Positions 24,155-37,689 of a stretch of 64,000 bases of DNA are shown here, piece after piece. The stretch is taken from the NCBI GenBank assembly GCA_011316305.1, contig SAUG01000054.1:124001-188000 (forward strand), in the 5' to 3' direction. The notes beneath the pieces are model-generated. The model saw nothing but the letters and a program-made list of their open reading frames with translations, made no database searches and had not been told where the DNA came from. Source of the stretch: Rusavskia elegans. Taxonomy: Eukaryota > Ascomycota > Lecanoromycetes > Teloschistales > Teloschistaceae. Within the stretch, counting starts at the first letter, position 1. Every line of letters starts with the position of its first letter. The translations under genes and the position numbers were made by a program.

Positions 24155-27100
24155 ATGACTCCCGAAGTGGAGCAAGAGCTTGCCCATACTCTCCTCGTCG
24201 AACTCCTCGCATACCAATTCGCATCCCCCGTCAGATGGATCGAAACTCAAGATGTCATCTTGGCCGAGAAGACCACCGAACGGATTGTCGAAGTCGGTCC
24301 AGCAGACACTTTGGGTGGAATGGCCAAGCGGACTCTTGCCTCCAAGTATGAAGCCTACGATGCCGCTCTCTCCGTCCAGCGCCAGATCCTTTGCTATAAC
24401 AAAGACGCTAAAGAAATCTATTATGATGTCGATCCGATCGTCGAAGAAGCATCCTCCCCTGCTGCTCCTGCCGGACCTCCGTCACAATCCTCCTCCACCC
24501 AACCTACACCAGCCTCTGCCCCTGCCGCTGCAGCAGCTCCACCACCACCACCACCATCAAGCGCAGGTCCTGCTGCCGCTGTTGCCGATGCACCCGTTTC
24601 CGCGGTCGACATTGTCCGATCATTGATCGCCCAGAAGCTGAAAAAGCCTCTGGCAGAGATTCCACTGAGCAAAGCTATCAAGGATTTGGTTGGAGGAAAA
24701 TCAACCTTGCAGAACGAAATCCTGGGAGATTTGGGTAAAGAATTTGGATCTACGCCAGAAAAACCCGAGGACACGCCGTTGGACGAGCTAGGAGCTTCCA
24801 TGCAAGCGACGTTTAATGGCCAGCTAGGGAAGCAATCGTCCTCGCTCATTGCACGACTAGTCTCTTCCAAGATGCCCGGAGGCTTCAATATCACTGCCGT
24901 ACGCAAATACTTAGAGACGAGATGGGGGTTGGGGTCTGGTCGACAAGACGGAGTTCTACTCTATGCATTGACTGCCGAACCTGCCTCGCGTCTGGGTTCT
25001 GAAGCTGATGCCAAGGCTTATCTGGACGACACTTCGAACAAGTATGCCTCTGTGGCGGGCATTAGCCTTTCATCACCTACAGCTGCCGGTGACGGTGTTG
25101 GAGCTGGAGGAGGCATGATGATGGATCCTGCAGCCATTGATGCCCTCACCAAAGATCAGCGGGCTCTTTTTAAGCAACAGCTGGAACTATTTGCACGATA
25201 CTTGAAGATGGACCTTCGAGCAGGCGACAAAGCATTCGTTGGCTCACAAGAGTCCTCCAAGGTTCTACAAGCACAGCTCGACCTATGGAATACTGAACAT
25301 GGAGAATTCTACGCCGCTGGTATCGAGCCATCATTTAACCCATTGAAAGCTCGGGTATACGACTCGGCTTGGAATTGGGCACGTCAGGACGTACTATCGA
25401 TGTACTACGACATAATCTTCGGAAGACTCAAGGCCGTCGACCGAGAGATTGTCAGTCGTTGCATCTTGATCATGAATCGATCGAACCCTCTTCTCATCGA
25501 CTTCATGCAATACCACATGGACATCTGCCCTACGGATCGGGGCGAGACTTATCAACTTGCCAAACAATTGGGACAGCAATTGATCGAAAATTGCAAGGAG
25601 GTTCTGGGCGCGGCGCCAGTATACAAAGACGTTGCTATTCCTACAGGTCCCCAAACGAGCGTCGACGGTCGGGGAAATCTCGACTACGCCGAAGTACCTC
25701 GGACCAGCGCCCGAAAGCTGGAACATTACGTTCGTGAGATGGCCGAGGGAGGCAAGATTTCCGAGTACGGTAATCGCACGAAAGTTCAAAACGATCTAAG
25801 CCGTATCTACAAGCTCATCAAGCAACAACACAAACTCTCCAAGTCATCCCAACTCCAGATCAAATCACTCTACGAGAATGTCATCCGTTCTCTGTCTATG
25901 AATGAGGGTCAGATGCTTCCACTTGAGAACGGAAAAGCGATGAATGGCCATGCTAAGAAGGGTGGTAAGAATGGATCGCGGCTACACATGAATGGACACA
26001 CCAAGCAAGGGAAAGTCGAGACCATCCCATTTCTTCACCTCAAGAGAAAAGAACCACATGGTTGGGATTACAGCAAGAAACTCACCGGCATGTATCTGGA
26101 TGGTCTTGAGGAAGCGGCCAAGTCCGGCGTCACGTTCCAGGGAAAGAATGTTTTGATGACGGGTGCTGGTGCTGGTTCAATTGGCGCCGAAGTCCTCCAA
26201 GGACTGATCAGTGGCGGCGCCAAGGTTATTGTAACGACAAGTCGCTTCTCGCTTCAAGTCACAGAATATTACCAGGCCATGTATGCTCGATTCGGTGCCC
26301 GGGGATCTCAATTGGTCGTGGTTCCCTTCAATCAAGGAAGCAAGCAAGATGTAGAGAACCTCATTGACTACATCTACAGCACTAAAAAGGGCTCTCTTGG
26401 TTGGGATCTCGATTTCGTGGTTCCATTTGCTGCAATCCCGGAAAATGGCCGAGAGATTGACAGCATCGACAGCAAGTCGGAATTGGCCCACAGGATCATG
26501 TTGACCAATCTTCTACGCTTGCTTGGTTGTATCAAGACACAGAAGGCCGAGCGAGGATTCGAGACTCGACCTGCACAAGTCATCCTCCCGCTCTCTCCCA
26601 ATCACGGCACTTTCGGCAACGATGGTTTGTATTCTGAGTCAAAGCTTGCGCTTGAGACACTGTTCAACCGGTGGCATTCGGAGAATTGGGGGAACTTCTT
26701 AACCATCTGTGGTGCCGTTATTGGATGGACACGGGGGACCGGTCTGATGTCGGGCAACAATGTGGTTGCTGAGGGAGTGGAGCGCTATGGCGTGCGAACC
26801 TTCTCACAACAAGAAATGGCCTTCAACTTACTTGGTCTGATGTCTCCCACAATTGTCAATCTCTGTCAGAATGAGCCGGTCTTTGCTGATCTCAACGGCG
26901 GTCTGCAATTCATCCCCGATCTGAAAGATTTGATGACAAACCTGCGCAAGGAAATCATGGAGACTAGTGAGGTAAGAAAAGCGGTTACCAAAGAGACTGC
27001 GATGGAGAACAAGATCGTCAACGGAGAGGGCAGCGAAGCTTTTTACAAGAAAGTCACTGCGGAACCTCACGCCAACATCAAATTCCAGTTCCCTGAGCTA

Positions 27101-29818
27101 CCGGATTGGAAGGAAGATATCGAGCCTTTGAACAAGAACCTCAAAGGCATGGTGAATCTTGACAAAGTTGTTGTTGTTACCGGTTTCTCCGAGGTTGGCC
27201 CATGGGGAAATTCGAGAACGCGCTGGGAGATGGAGGCCTATGGCCAATTCTCACTCGAAGGATGTGTAGAAATGGCATGGATCATGGGTCTCATCAAGAA
27301 CCACAACGGTCCTTTGAAAGGGCAGTCCTACTCTGGATGGGTGGACGCTAAAACCAACGAGCCGGTTGACGATAAGGATATCAAGCCCAAATACGAGAGA
27401 CACATCCTCGAGCACTCCGGTATCCGTCTCATTGAGCCTGAGCTGTTCAACGGCTATGATCCAAATAAGAAACAATTCCTGCAGGAGATCGTCATCGAAG
27501 AGGACCTTGATCCATTCGAATCTTCCAAGGAGACAGCCGAAGAGTTCAAGCGAGAGCATGGAGACAAGGTTGAAGTCTTCGAGCTTTCAGAGTCTGGCGA
27601 ATTCACCGTACGATTGAAGAAAGGCGCAACACTCTTGATACCAAAGGCTCTGAAGTTCGATCGTCTTGTTGCTGGCCAAATCCCGACCGGATGGAACGCA
27701 AAGAATTACGGTATCCCCGACGACATCATCTCTCAGGTCGACCCCGTCACTCTCTATGTTCTTGTCTGCACCGTCGAGTCATTGCTTTCTTCTGGTATCA
27801 CCGATCCGTACGAGTTCTACAAATACGTGCACATCTCTGAGGTCGGCAATTGCATCGGTTCAGGTATCGGTGGTACCACGGCGCTTCGTGGAATGTACAA
27901 GGATCGATTCTTGGACAAACCATTGCAAAAGGATATCCTTCAGGAATCGTTCATCAACACAATGAGCGCTTGGGTCAACATGTTGCTCATCTCTTCTACT
28001 GGACCTATTAAAACTCCGGTCGGCGCATGCGCCACAGCTGTGGAGTCGGTCGACATTGGCTATGAGACCATCATGGAAGGCAAAGCTAGGGTCTGCTTTG
28101 TCGGTGGGTTCGATGACTTCCAGGAGGAAGGGTCGTACGAATTCGCCAACATGAAAGCAACGAGCAATGCCGAGGATGAAATCGCACATGGTAGAACGCC
28201 CAAGGAGATGTCGCGTCCCACAACGACTACGCGTAACGGATTCATGGAATCACAAGGCTGCGGTATGCAGGTTATCATGACTGCTCAGCTTGCCTTGGAT
28301 ATGGGTGTTCCCATTTATGGTATCCTGGGCTTCACTGCGACCGCCACCGACAAGATTGGACGATCGGTCCCAGCGCCTGGACAAGGCGTCTTGACGACCG
28401 CTCGCGAGACACCGGGCAAATACCCCTCGCCACTGCTCGACATGAATTACCGCCGTCGCCAACTTGACCTCCGGAAGAGTCAGATCAAGCATTGGCAGGA
28501 GTCGGAGCTCATGTTCCTCCAAGAAGAAGTCTCTGCCATGAAGGCTCAAGGTAGCGACTTCAATGAATCCGAATTTCTCCAAGACCGTGCAAGCCATATT
28601 GAGCGAGAAGCCATTCGCCAGGAGAAGGACGCCCAGTTCAACATCTGCAATAATTTCTGGAAGCAGGATGAGCGGATAGCACCGTTGCGAGGGGCGCTTG
28701 CTACTTGGGGGTTGACCATCGACGACATCGGTGTAGCCTCTTTCCACGGCACGTCGACCGTCGCCAATGACAAGAATGAATCGGACGTCGTCTGCCAACA
28801 GATGAAGCACCTTGGTCGAAAGAAGGGCAATGCTCTGTTGGGTATTTTCCAGAAGTATCTGACTGGTCATCCCAAGGGTGCAGCTGGTGCATGGATGATG
28901 AACGGCTGCTTGCAGGTGCTGAATAGCGGCATTGTTCCTGGCAACCGGAATGCCGATAACGTCGACAAGGTGATGGAGAAGTTCGATTACATCGTCTACC
29001 CCAGCCGAACCATTCAGACGGACGGCGTCAAGGCCTTCTCGGTCACGTCGTTCGGATTCGGGCAGAAGGGTACCCAGGCGATCGGTATCCATCCGAAGTA
29101 CCTCTTCGCAGTCCTCGATCAAGCACAATACCAGACCTACAAGTCCAAGGTTCAGGCACGACAGAAGCGCGCATATCGATACTTTCACAACGGCATGATT
29201 TCCAACACTCTCTTCGTCGCCAAGACCCACAGCCCATACACGGATGCCCAACAGAGCAAAGTCTTCCTCGACCCGACCTGTCGTGTTTCGATGGACAAGA
29301 AGTCATCCGAGTTGAATTACCCTGCCTCAGTTCCCAAGAGAGCCGCCGACGACTCGACGAGAGAGGTGGTTGAATCGTTAGCAAAGGCAAATGCAACGGA
29401 GAACTCCAAGATTGGCGTTGACGTCGAGAGTGTTGACGCCATCAACATCGAAAACGAGACATTCGTCGAGAGGAACTTTACCACGAACGAACAAGCATAC
29501 TGTCGGAAAGCAGCAAGCGCCCGAGCGAGCTTTGCAGGGCGATGGAGTGCCAAAGAAGCGGTTTTTAAAAGCCTGGGTGTTGAGAGCAGAGGCGCCGGGG
29601 CTGCGCTGAAGGATATCGAGATCACCAACGATAGCAAGGGTGCACCGGTCGTCACTGTAAGCCATGATACATGTCAACGTTTGAATGTATAGCTAACGGT
29701 CTCTTAGTTACATGGTGATGCCAAAGCTGCTGCTTCGAAAGCGGGAGTGAAGTCGGTCGACGTCAGCATCAGTCATAGCGATTCCCAGGCTATCGCTGTC
29801 GCGGTTGCGAGGTTCTAA
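24155..29818 (+). CDS. FAS2: Fatty acid synthase alpha subunit
   Basis: Model join(24155..29656, 29708..29818), 1,870 residues. The start [14 protein letters not shown] matches the canonical fungal N terminus. Domains in order are the end of the split malonyl/palmitoyl transferase; an Ala/Pro linker (residues ~105-145); acyl carrier protein with the phosphopantetheine Ser at residue 183 (GGKSTLQNE); ketoreductase ([20 protein letters not shown]); ketosynthase with Cys 1292 ([10 protein letters not shown]), His 1531 (FHGTST) and the [11 protein letters not shown]is; and a C-terminal phosphopantetheinyl transferase ([23 protein letters not shown]). A 51-nt intron (GTAAGC...TTAG) sits in the PPTase between VVT and LHGDAK, and skipping it would truncate that domain. 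All active sites are present, so the subunit should be self-activating. Confidence 0.97.
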
Positions 29819-32040
29819 TCTCTGATGTTTCTGGCTTTGTCATTGCACAAGGCGGCTTCTTGTGTCATTTCTTGGATGGCTTTGCATATTGTTGGTTCCC
29901 AGCAAATCATGGAATAGATGGCGCTGGGGGGAACATTTTCTTGTACATACCATTCACCCCGCGACAAGGGGCCCGGCTGGCTTAGATACTGCAAAAAATG
30001 AGCAATCATCTTTTCTGTCTTCATGCTTGTTACTCCCCCCTAGTCCTTACTCCTGGCCGAGTGGTTATGGCGCCAGCCCAAGCTGCCAACATTATGCCCA
30101 ACCGGAAAAGAAAAGGTACCCGATAGGCATACCAGCGGATGTACCTCGGTTTACGCGTATAGGCTAAACCGTCTCGAGTGGTTTTTCGTTCTTCGAGGCT
30201 AGAACGCTAGAAGAAAATCACCAGCCGTAACTTTGCGGCTGCCATTCCTTCCTTTTCCTTTCCTTCACTTTACATACACCAAGCTAGAAGAGCCTTGAGT
30301 GGACATCTAGACTCATATGATCGATGATCTCCTTTGTGATATTCCAGGAATATACAGAATTCGGAGAAAGTATTTCAAGGATAGTATTGCAGTATCTACG
30401 GAATCCATCACCGTGCGTATCACTCTGGTCCACCTTGAGTTGACCAATACGCTCCATTAGCCTTGCTCATGCCTAGGCGAGAGGTCTTGCTGTGCTATTT
30501 TTCTATCTGCCTTGTCAAGGTGTTGGCTGTCAAGCATCATCTCTACACACTACCCGCCCAGCTGTGTACTGTTATTAATATCAGAACCAGGGCTCAGAGC
30601 CAGATGACGGATGCATAATCCATGTTTCTAGCGCCCTTTGAGATCTGTCAATGACCGGCAATGCCGGCAGCCGCAGAACTCACGGTCCTGAATCAAGCGA
30701 CAAGAACCCTCCGACGCTTCGTAGCTTGGGGGAATTCCATAAGCGCAGTGCATGGTTGAGAATCAGCTCCCCCATCGATGGACCAGTCGCATTCCGTATC
30801 GTTGACGGGCATGCTGGCTTGGAAGCAAAGGCGAATTTGCAGGATGGATGGCGTGGTTTGTTATGGCCGAAGTTTTGGTTGAGCCTGGATGGCCTCAATC
30901 TCCCGTGCTGGGAGCGTGGATTGTCAGCTCACAAGCTACGGCATCATTGGGAATGGTGAGGAGAGGCTACGAGGTTGATGGAGATGGGAAACAACCACGT
31001 GCTAAAGTACACTGGACTTTGAAAAGGGGAGGTATAGAGGATGGTTTCTGCCCAAGGACGCAAGACAACACTGACAGAAGGCTTCATCAGCAACGTGGTA
31101 GTTTCGTTCATCCACGGCTCCTTGGCGAACAACCTTCCTGGGTGGACGCAATGCCAGGCGAATTATTTTCGAACGCACCACAAGCAATGCAAACCCCAAA
31201 TCTCGAACCGGGCTGCAGTGTAACAAGTTGAGTGCTTAACAGTGAATTCCCCTTGATATTTCCTTTTCTCATCAACGAAGGACCTGCTTTTCCAGTGTCT
31301 TTTTTCCAAAGTTGACAGTTTCCTTTTCGGATTCGACTTCGCCACGCCCTTTCCAGTTTCGCGTTCAGGGGCGTGTCTATGTTGCACTGCCTCTTATTGG
31401 GCACGATGCAAGTCGCCGTGCTTCAGTGCAACAGGACGACAAACCGGCGTCTCAGAGGTAGTATTCATAGCAATAACAGATGTTGTTATTTCTCTTCCAC
31501 CCGCCTGTTTCGAGTTCCGAGTCTATCTGTCCCTTCAAATGGCAAGAATTCCCAGAGAAACCCCAGGTATAAAGGAGAAAAACGTTCTGAGGGAGACATA
31601 GATTGGTAGCTGTGTTTTGCAACCACACAAGCGTTTCCTTCCGGTCCAGAATCTAGTATTGGATCTCAGAGGCAAAGTACTAAAAGTTACATGTGAGACC
31701 CCATACTAAAGCCGTTGCTAAGCGAGTTGAGGCATGTGGACATGCCTCGATGATGCACTTGCACGTACATCGAGGTATGGAAAGCCAAACCTTGTGCTTC
31801 TATGGCAAGTTTTGTTTGGCATAAACGGAGGTCAGCGCCAACTGCTGTAGGTGGTCGTACATATCAAGGCGATCCCAGGACGGTTCGAATACTGCCTGCA
31901 AGTGAGGAATAGAAATCAGCCGTGTCGCCCAACATGGATGTACGATGAACGAGGCGGAGATCATGGTCACTGATTTCATATAATACCTCGTGCACTGGTA
32001 GGGCATCCGCTTCGGCTGGCAGTCGAGGTATCAGATGCTC
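29819..32040. other. Gene-poor region downstream of FAS alpha
   Basis: 2.2 kb with only short, overlapping ORFs and no recognised domain, tRNA or repeat. Its composition is ordinary and not RIP-like. Confidence 0.5.
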
Positions 32041-32725
32041 TCATCTCGTTTGTCGAAGGGATAGAGCTACATGTTTCGGACCATCTCGATAAAGCAAGCA
32101 CCAGTCCTCATCTCCATCTGTCTCCTGCTCCTCCTCTCCCTCCTCTTCCTCTTCATCACTATCCTCCATAAAATAAGGAACCTCATCCTTCCCACAATTC
32201 GACACCTGGATATACTGAACCGCTGCCATCAAAAGGTTATCGTCCAGCACCTCTCCCTCTCCCCCTTCTTCTTCACCATCCTCAATCGCTCCACCCATCA
32301 GCTCTCCATACACATCCCATCTCCTCCACCAAAACCCTCAGCATCCTCCATCTCACATACCGCCCCGTCCTAGGCCAAACCGCCTTTCCCGTCGCCTTGT
32401 CAATAAGCACTAGTCCTCTTCTCATCTCGCACAGATTCCAACTCCGACGCAACATAATTACACAAAAACGAAAATGTAGATACCGAGCCCCTGGCCTCGT
32501 CGAATTAGTCCGGAAATTAACTCTCTTGCCTTCGAGCTCCCACCACGGACAACTGTCTCCTCCATTCACGGAATGCGACATCCCCGCACCCTTGGGATGG
32601 AGGATATGGATTTTGAACGCCCTCGGTTCCTTGCTTTGATGCTGCTGCCACGGGTCACGGTGAAATCTTCTCTGCGGGATGAGATCGAGATTCACTATCC
32701 CATTCTCCATCCCCATACTGCACAC
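32041..32725 (-). pseudogene. Unrecognised coding-like region in two overlapping frames
   Basis: Two minus-strand frames overlap. The frame 32725-32282 reads RYLHFRFCVIMLRRSWNL and RTGRYVRWRMLRVLVEEMG. The frame 32313-32041 continues with YGELMGGAIEDGEE and a very acidic stretch (DSDEEEEEGEEEQE) ending in DWCLLYRDG. Together they look like one protein broken by a single frameshift near 32300. No intron fits at the junction. The acidic, low-complexity tail could also arise by chance from a repetitive GAG/GAA stretch. I do not recognise the family and give no function. Further codon-like sequence upstream (32760-32880) is in yet another frame. Confidence 0.35.
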
Positions 32726-34079
32726 TCACGAAATTGCCGCTTCGAAAACGCTCGTCCGTCCGCAACCATCATGCCTATTACCCACAGAACTTATTCCTCC
32801 TGCCATCTCATCGTCGTCGCCAAAAACCTCTATCACTTCCCGCCCACCACCATACCACTCCACAGGTAAAATCCGCGCCGTTCATAGCCGCTGCACAGAT
32901 GGGCATCGAACCGGACACCAGAGTCTCGGATCACGCGGGTGCGGATGCCGATTTTCTTGCGAACGGATGAGATTTTCTTGGAATTCGCGTTGGGGTTTCC
33001 TGGTGTTGGTTTTGAGCATCCTGGGAAGAGCATGGTGAGTGCTCGTCCTCGGAGTCGGTTTCCGTGTATGGTGTTGGAGTTCGGGGTTCTTATCAAGTAT
33101 TCATAGATGATGGATCCTGCTCTTTGGAGATCTGCTGATCGAACATATGCGCGCGTGTGGTCGCGACTATTGCTTTTTCTTGGGCGGTGGGGTAGGCATT
33201 CTGAGGCTTTCGTTTTACTTTCTGCGTTGGAAGCGAGTGGGTGGCATCAGACAGAAGTCTTTCGAAAGAATTTTTCCGCTCGAGGTTCATACGCTTTTGG
33301 GGGAGTTTATTAAGCTCTACTCTTTCTTCCTAGAGCGGTAGATCGATACCGTCTCGTCTGGGTGAGTGGATGTTTTTGTCTAGGAGCTCTTTTCGGCGCG
33401 ATAGAGGGAGAGGTTTTCGGTGGTGAGTTCATCGTAAGAGTTGAGAGGGAGGAGATCATGGTTCGCGGATGGGGATGAGATAGTGGACTTTGATGACAGA
33501 CAGTGATGCTTATGTTTGTGGGAGGAATGAGTTGTTTGGTTGTGTGGTGATAGGATGATATGGATACCGCCTGGTGTGCTGGGAATGATTGTAGTGGTGG
33601 ATGAATACTGAGGACCGAGATTTGGTTATTAAGATTGTTAACGGAGGTAGATGGTTGTGATTAGATAGGTTTGTGAATGGAGAGGATGTAGAAAAGGGGG
33701 GAATCGTTTGGATAGTTGGAGGGATGGGTAAAGTTGGAGTTCGTGGATGGAAGCGTACGTGGACTGACTGTTGGGAGAATACATAGCGGAGGAGTACGTA
33801 GCAGAAATGGATTGCAGTGGTTGCTGATGGTGGCAGAGAGGCAGAAATATGCATGAGTCGAGTGAATGAGAAACATACATGCAATACTGTACTTCTTTCA
33901 AGGCGATCGGTGATATCGCTCGAATCTTCTCACGCTAGCGTGCCCTTTGCACTCTGCGTCTCTGTTCCCATCTATTCGGGTCATGGTATTCCGTAATGCC
34001 CAAGCCCAGAAGAAACTCCATCTAATGCCCACCATACACCATATATACACATCGCCTCTTCCCCCCCCCCAATTAAACC
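32726..34079. other. Intergenic, no gene assigned
   Basis: 1.35 kb with many short ORFs in all frames. A 124-codon minus-strand ORF (33510-33884) is rich in His, Pro and Thr, with no recognisable motif, and is probably spurious. Confidence 0.45.
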
Positions 34080-35915
34080 TCACTCCGTACTCGTACCCGC
34101 CGTGCCCTCCTGAACCCCCGCAACCAGTTCCTCCGGTTTCCAAAGCTTAAACCCCCCCGTAACCTGCCTCTGGAAAACCCCCCTGGGATCATACTTCCGA
34201 CTCACCCTCCGCAACCGATTCTTCACATTGGTCCCATACCCATCAATAACATCCTGGCCTCCATCTGCATAATTCAAATACTTATACCGGTGGTAGAGAC
34301 TCGGTTTATTTTGGAACCGGGCCTCCTTTTCTATATCATTGAATAGTTTCACTGCCGTCGTTTGCGCGATTTCGTCGTCGGCAGTGTTGTTCCAGGTGCC
34401 GGTTAATAGGCAGTTTACTAGAGGGCCGTCGTCGGTGGGAGAGAGGCCGAGTGAGTTGCCGCCTAGGGGGGCGGAGCGCGATGTTATGGTTGGCGGGATG
34501 GGTTGGATGGAGAGGGCCCATTGGATTCCGGGGATGGGTTTTATGGTGGGGATGGTTTTGTCCCAGAGGGCGTAGACGCGGTCGAGGAAGGGGCGGGAGT
34601 TTTCGAAGGTTGTGGTGCGGTAGAGTTGGCTGTACGCCGCATACATATGATTTAGCCTTTTGCCGATTGGGAGTTGGGGTTCGGGGGAGAGGTGGAGGGG
34701 GGGAGGGGGGGAGGGGGGGGAAGACTTTAGGGGATTGAGAGAGGTGGTAGATTATGACATACCGGAAGCCATCGGGGGAAAAAGCGCCTTGTTCTGTCGT
34801 GAAATCCGTAACGTTGCTCACTCGCATCGTCTGACCCAGCTGACTGCCAATATCGAAAAACGGCTGGAAAACGGCGGGTTTCGTATTCAAAGTCGCGGAT
34901 GGGTATTTCAAACTGTTCTGGATCGCACCCCCTTGTGCCGTATACGAGAAGCTAGTGATCAAACTCGCATTCTCGTCGAAGTCCGCTGCTCCTGCCAATT
35001 TGGCAAAGGCGTCGATCTGCTGCGGGGCGGTTTCGATTTGGTAAAATACTTGGCCGCCGTAGAAAGGGGCTTGAGGGAAGGTGCGAAGGTGGAAGCGGGT
35101 GACGACGCCGAAATTGTTGGAGCCGCCGCGGAGAGCGACCCAGAGATCCGGATTGGAGCTCGCATTTGCGGAGACGAGGGTGCCGTCGGCGAGGACGATG
35201 TCGAAGGAGAGGACGTTATCGCAGACGAAGCCGAAGCGGGCACTGAAGAAAGAGAGACCGCCTGGAAGAAAATATGAGCTTGTTAGTATGTCATTGTGCA
35301 GATGAGGACTGGGAAGAAGTTCGCATTACCTCCAGTTGTCAAACCCCCTACTCCAACTTGCGCAGCCCGTCCGCCTGAAGTTGCCAGACCCATTGCATCT
35401 AACACTGAGTAGACGTCCCTCCATAGCGCGCCGGCGCCAACCGATGTGACTGTCTTGTCTTCCGAAACCTCGACGGCATTGATAGCTCTCATATCGATAG
35501 TGACACCATCCTCAATATTGGCGCTTCCCTTCCAAACGGTGTGCCCTCCACCACGGATAGCGAATTTGGTGGTGCTGTCGGGCGCGGCCAATATCTTGAT
35601 TGCCGTCGAAACATCCTGTTCGTTGGCGGGGGAGACGACACAGTATGGGGTGATCTCTGCTTCTTGAAGCGAGAAGTATGATTTCAACGAGGCGCTATAC
35701 CCGTTACTGGCGGGAAGTGACACTTTTCCTGGCAGCGCTTTGGAAAGTGCCATGCATGTTGGATTATTGGAGGAGTCTGTGATGTTGGAGGGGCCGGCAG
35801 GAGGGCCATGTTGAACTTCTGCCATGGCTGTCGGCGGCAGGAATGCGATTAGTGAGAGGCCCGATATAAGAATGCGGTATAGCGATAAGCATGGGCATGA
35901 TGGAGGGTGAGACAT
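34080..35915 (-). CDS. Secreted FAD-linked oxidoreductase (BBE type, mono-His)
   Basis: Model complement(join(34080..34629, 34763..35261, 35330..35915)), 544 residues. The N-terminal hydrophobic segment SLYRILISGLSLIAFLPPTA ending in AMA is a likely signal peptide. The FAD_binding_4 (PCMH) domain follows: YCVVSPANEQDV, then IRGGGHTVWKG with His 125 in the position that forms the 8-alpha-histidyl FAD bond. In AAQVGVGGLTTGGGL the second, cysteinyl attachment residue of the bicovalent enzymes is absent. The C terminus has the BBE pattern (YLNYADGGQDVIDGYG, LRRVSRKYDPRGVFQRQV). Introns are GTAATG...CCAG (68 nt) and GTATGT...ACAG (133 nt) and keep phase. Family members oxidise sugars, alkaloids or phenolics with O2. 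It is the left member of the P450-rich segment, so a tailoring role is possible (inference). Confidence 0.88.
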
Positions 35916-37689
35916 GACGGAGATAGGGGTAAGGCCGAGGTGCCACGAGGCAGCGGCAAGGGCCCGGGAAGGAGAAGGAGTCGGAGCTGAAACTATTCCT
36001 GCAGCTTATCTTGATGCAGTCATCAGAAAAGAGGATCGAGAGAGCAAGGCTGGAATCAATGCAGAATGACAGGACATTGAAAAAATGAAGAATAACCACA
36101 CGATAACGAGGAAAAAAGATCTCATGGTCCGAGGCGATCAATGTATCCTTTATGAATCCAACACCAGTCCCAGATCAAAGGATCATCCGCGTTACTAGGG
36201 GCCATATCCTAAAGAGAGGAACAGGGAGTGATAGACGACCGAGACAGGAGACAGCAAGCCCTGACGCAATCTCTTGATTTGTCCATCCGTTTGGCGCATC
36301 GATCGACGACAGCCACGAGCCGAATCATGACTGTGGGGAAGATAATAATGAGTTGACAAACATCCAAAGCACAGGCGAGGCTCTGGTTTCATAATGATGT
36401 GCGACCGTCCGCAAATGGATCGGATGAGGGCCGGCTGAATACCTATCGTTCTCGGGAATATATTGGGGATTGGGAAAGATTGCTTATTGGGCTCACTGGC
36501 TTTAATAGTGCGCATAAACTCGCTTGCTTAAGGCCTGTCATTCGACGATTCTCTCGAGGCTTCTCCGCTCCAAGCCACTGACAGCAGCGATCCAACCTAG
36601 AAAGCGGCCCCCACCGATGGGCCTGTTAGACTTTCCGGGCGGCTGCAGCCCCCCCGGCTGAGCGTCGCGTGGGCGTCTACTGGTATCTCGAGTGCGAGCA
36701 ACATACGCCCGAGGGAGCCCATTCATTTGCTCGCCACCGAGAATTGAGACAGACGTCGCGCGAAGCTTGTCCAACGGTTGTCGCTTGTCGCAGATTGTTC
36801 AAACGTCTTTCTCCATCTTCCTTGCCACTCAAATCATTGACGACCACAGGGTCAGCACTGCGCTTTCCAGGCTTATAGGAACACGTGGTCTAAGGCTGCA
36901 GTGTATTTCGTGGAGTTGTTGGAAATGCTCGGAGTTCGGGGAGTCCATTGACGTTGCCTACTTTGGGTGCTGGCAGGAGAACCCTGCTAGCAACGATGAT
37001 CAACAGGTGGGAAGGTGAACACCACTATGAACTACTGTAGTAGTGTCGCACTCTGTGACTTCGCTCGCTTGTCATCGCCGAGACGTAAACAATACTAACA
37101 GGGGTTGCAATCCTCCTCGACGACACCCTTCCGGAGCGCATGTTGGGGCCTAGTCCGCGTTCAGCAGTGAATGTCCGGGCGGCCCGTCTAGCATGAACTC
37201 AATACTGGAGAGCCCCCAAACACCATGACGTTACAGTGTACTGGAGCCCACCATCAACATGCGTATTAGGTTGTACCTTAGACACCAGGAAGTCCTCTTG
37301 AGTGGCGGGCAGGGTCCTGTCTGCAACTTCCGCAAGGAGGCTCTGCGTTGTGCAAAAGGTAGCAAAGGCCCCTAAGGGTCGTGCTGCGATAAGTTAGGCG
37401 GTTGGCTATGTATAGGGTATCCTTGAGGTCGACTCATCGGATACCAACCTGGGTGCTGTCCTGTACGGCTGTTTACGGAACAGCCCGTAAGGGGCATCTC
37501 GTAGCAGTGGTTGTCTAGAACATTTCTTGGTGCAACGTTTCGATACTCAAAGGATTTGCCCTTCAGAAGTATTCCTGTCTGTTCATCCGAGTCAGAAGTC
37601 CCAATCTCCAGACAAACAGTGAAACAAGCCCTGGGTATGACCCGGCGGTAGATACTCTCTCATCAGTCAGCGATCAAGCTGTGCCGTGT
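35916..37689. other. Intergenic, 1.8 kb
   Basis: The left part is the presumed promoter of the BBE-type gene. Elsewhere only short ORFs are present. I could not identify a gene or a decayed copy in 36.0-37.6 kb. Confidence 0.5.

Noticed and set aside
33510..33901. Minus-strand ORFs rich in His, Pro and Thr
   Set aside because: Three overlapping frames are all open because of TA-poor pyrimidine-rich DNA; no signal peptide with conserved mature part.
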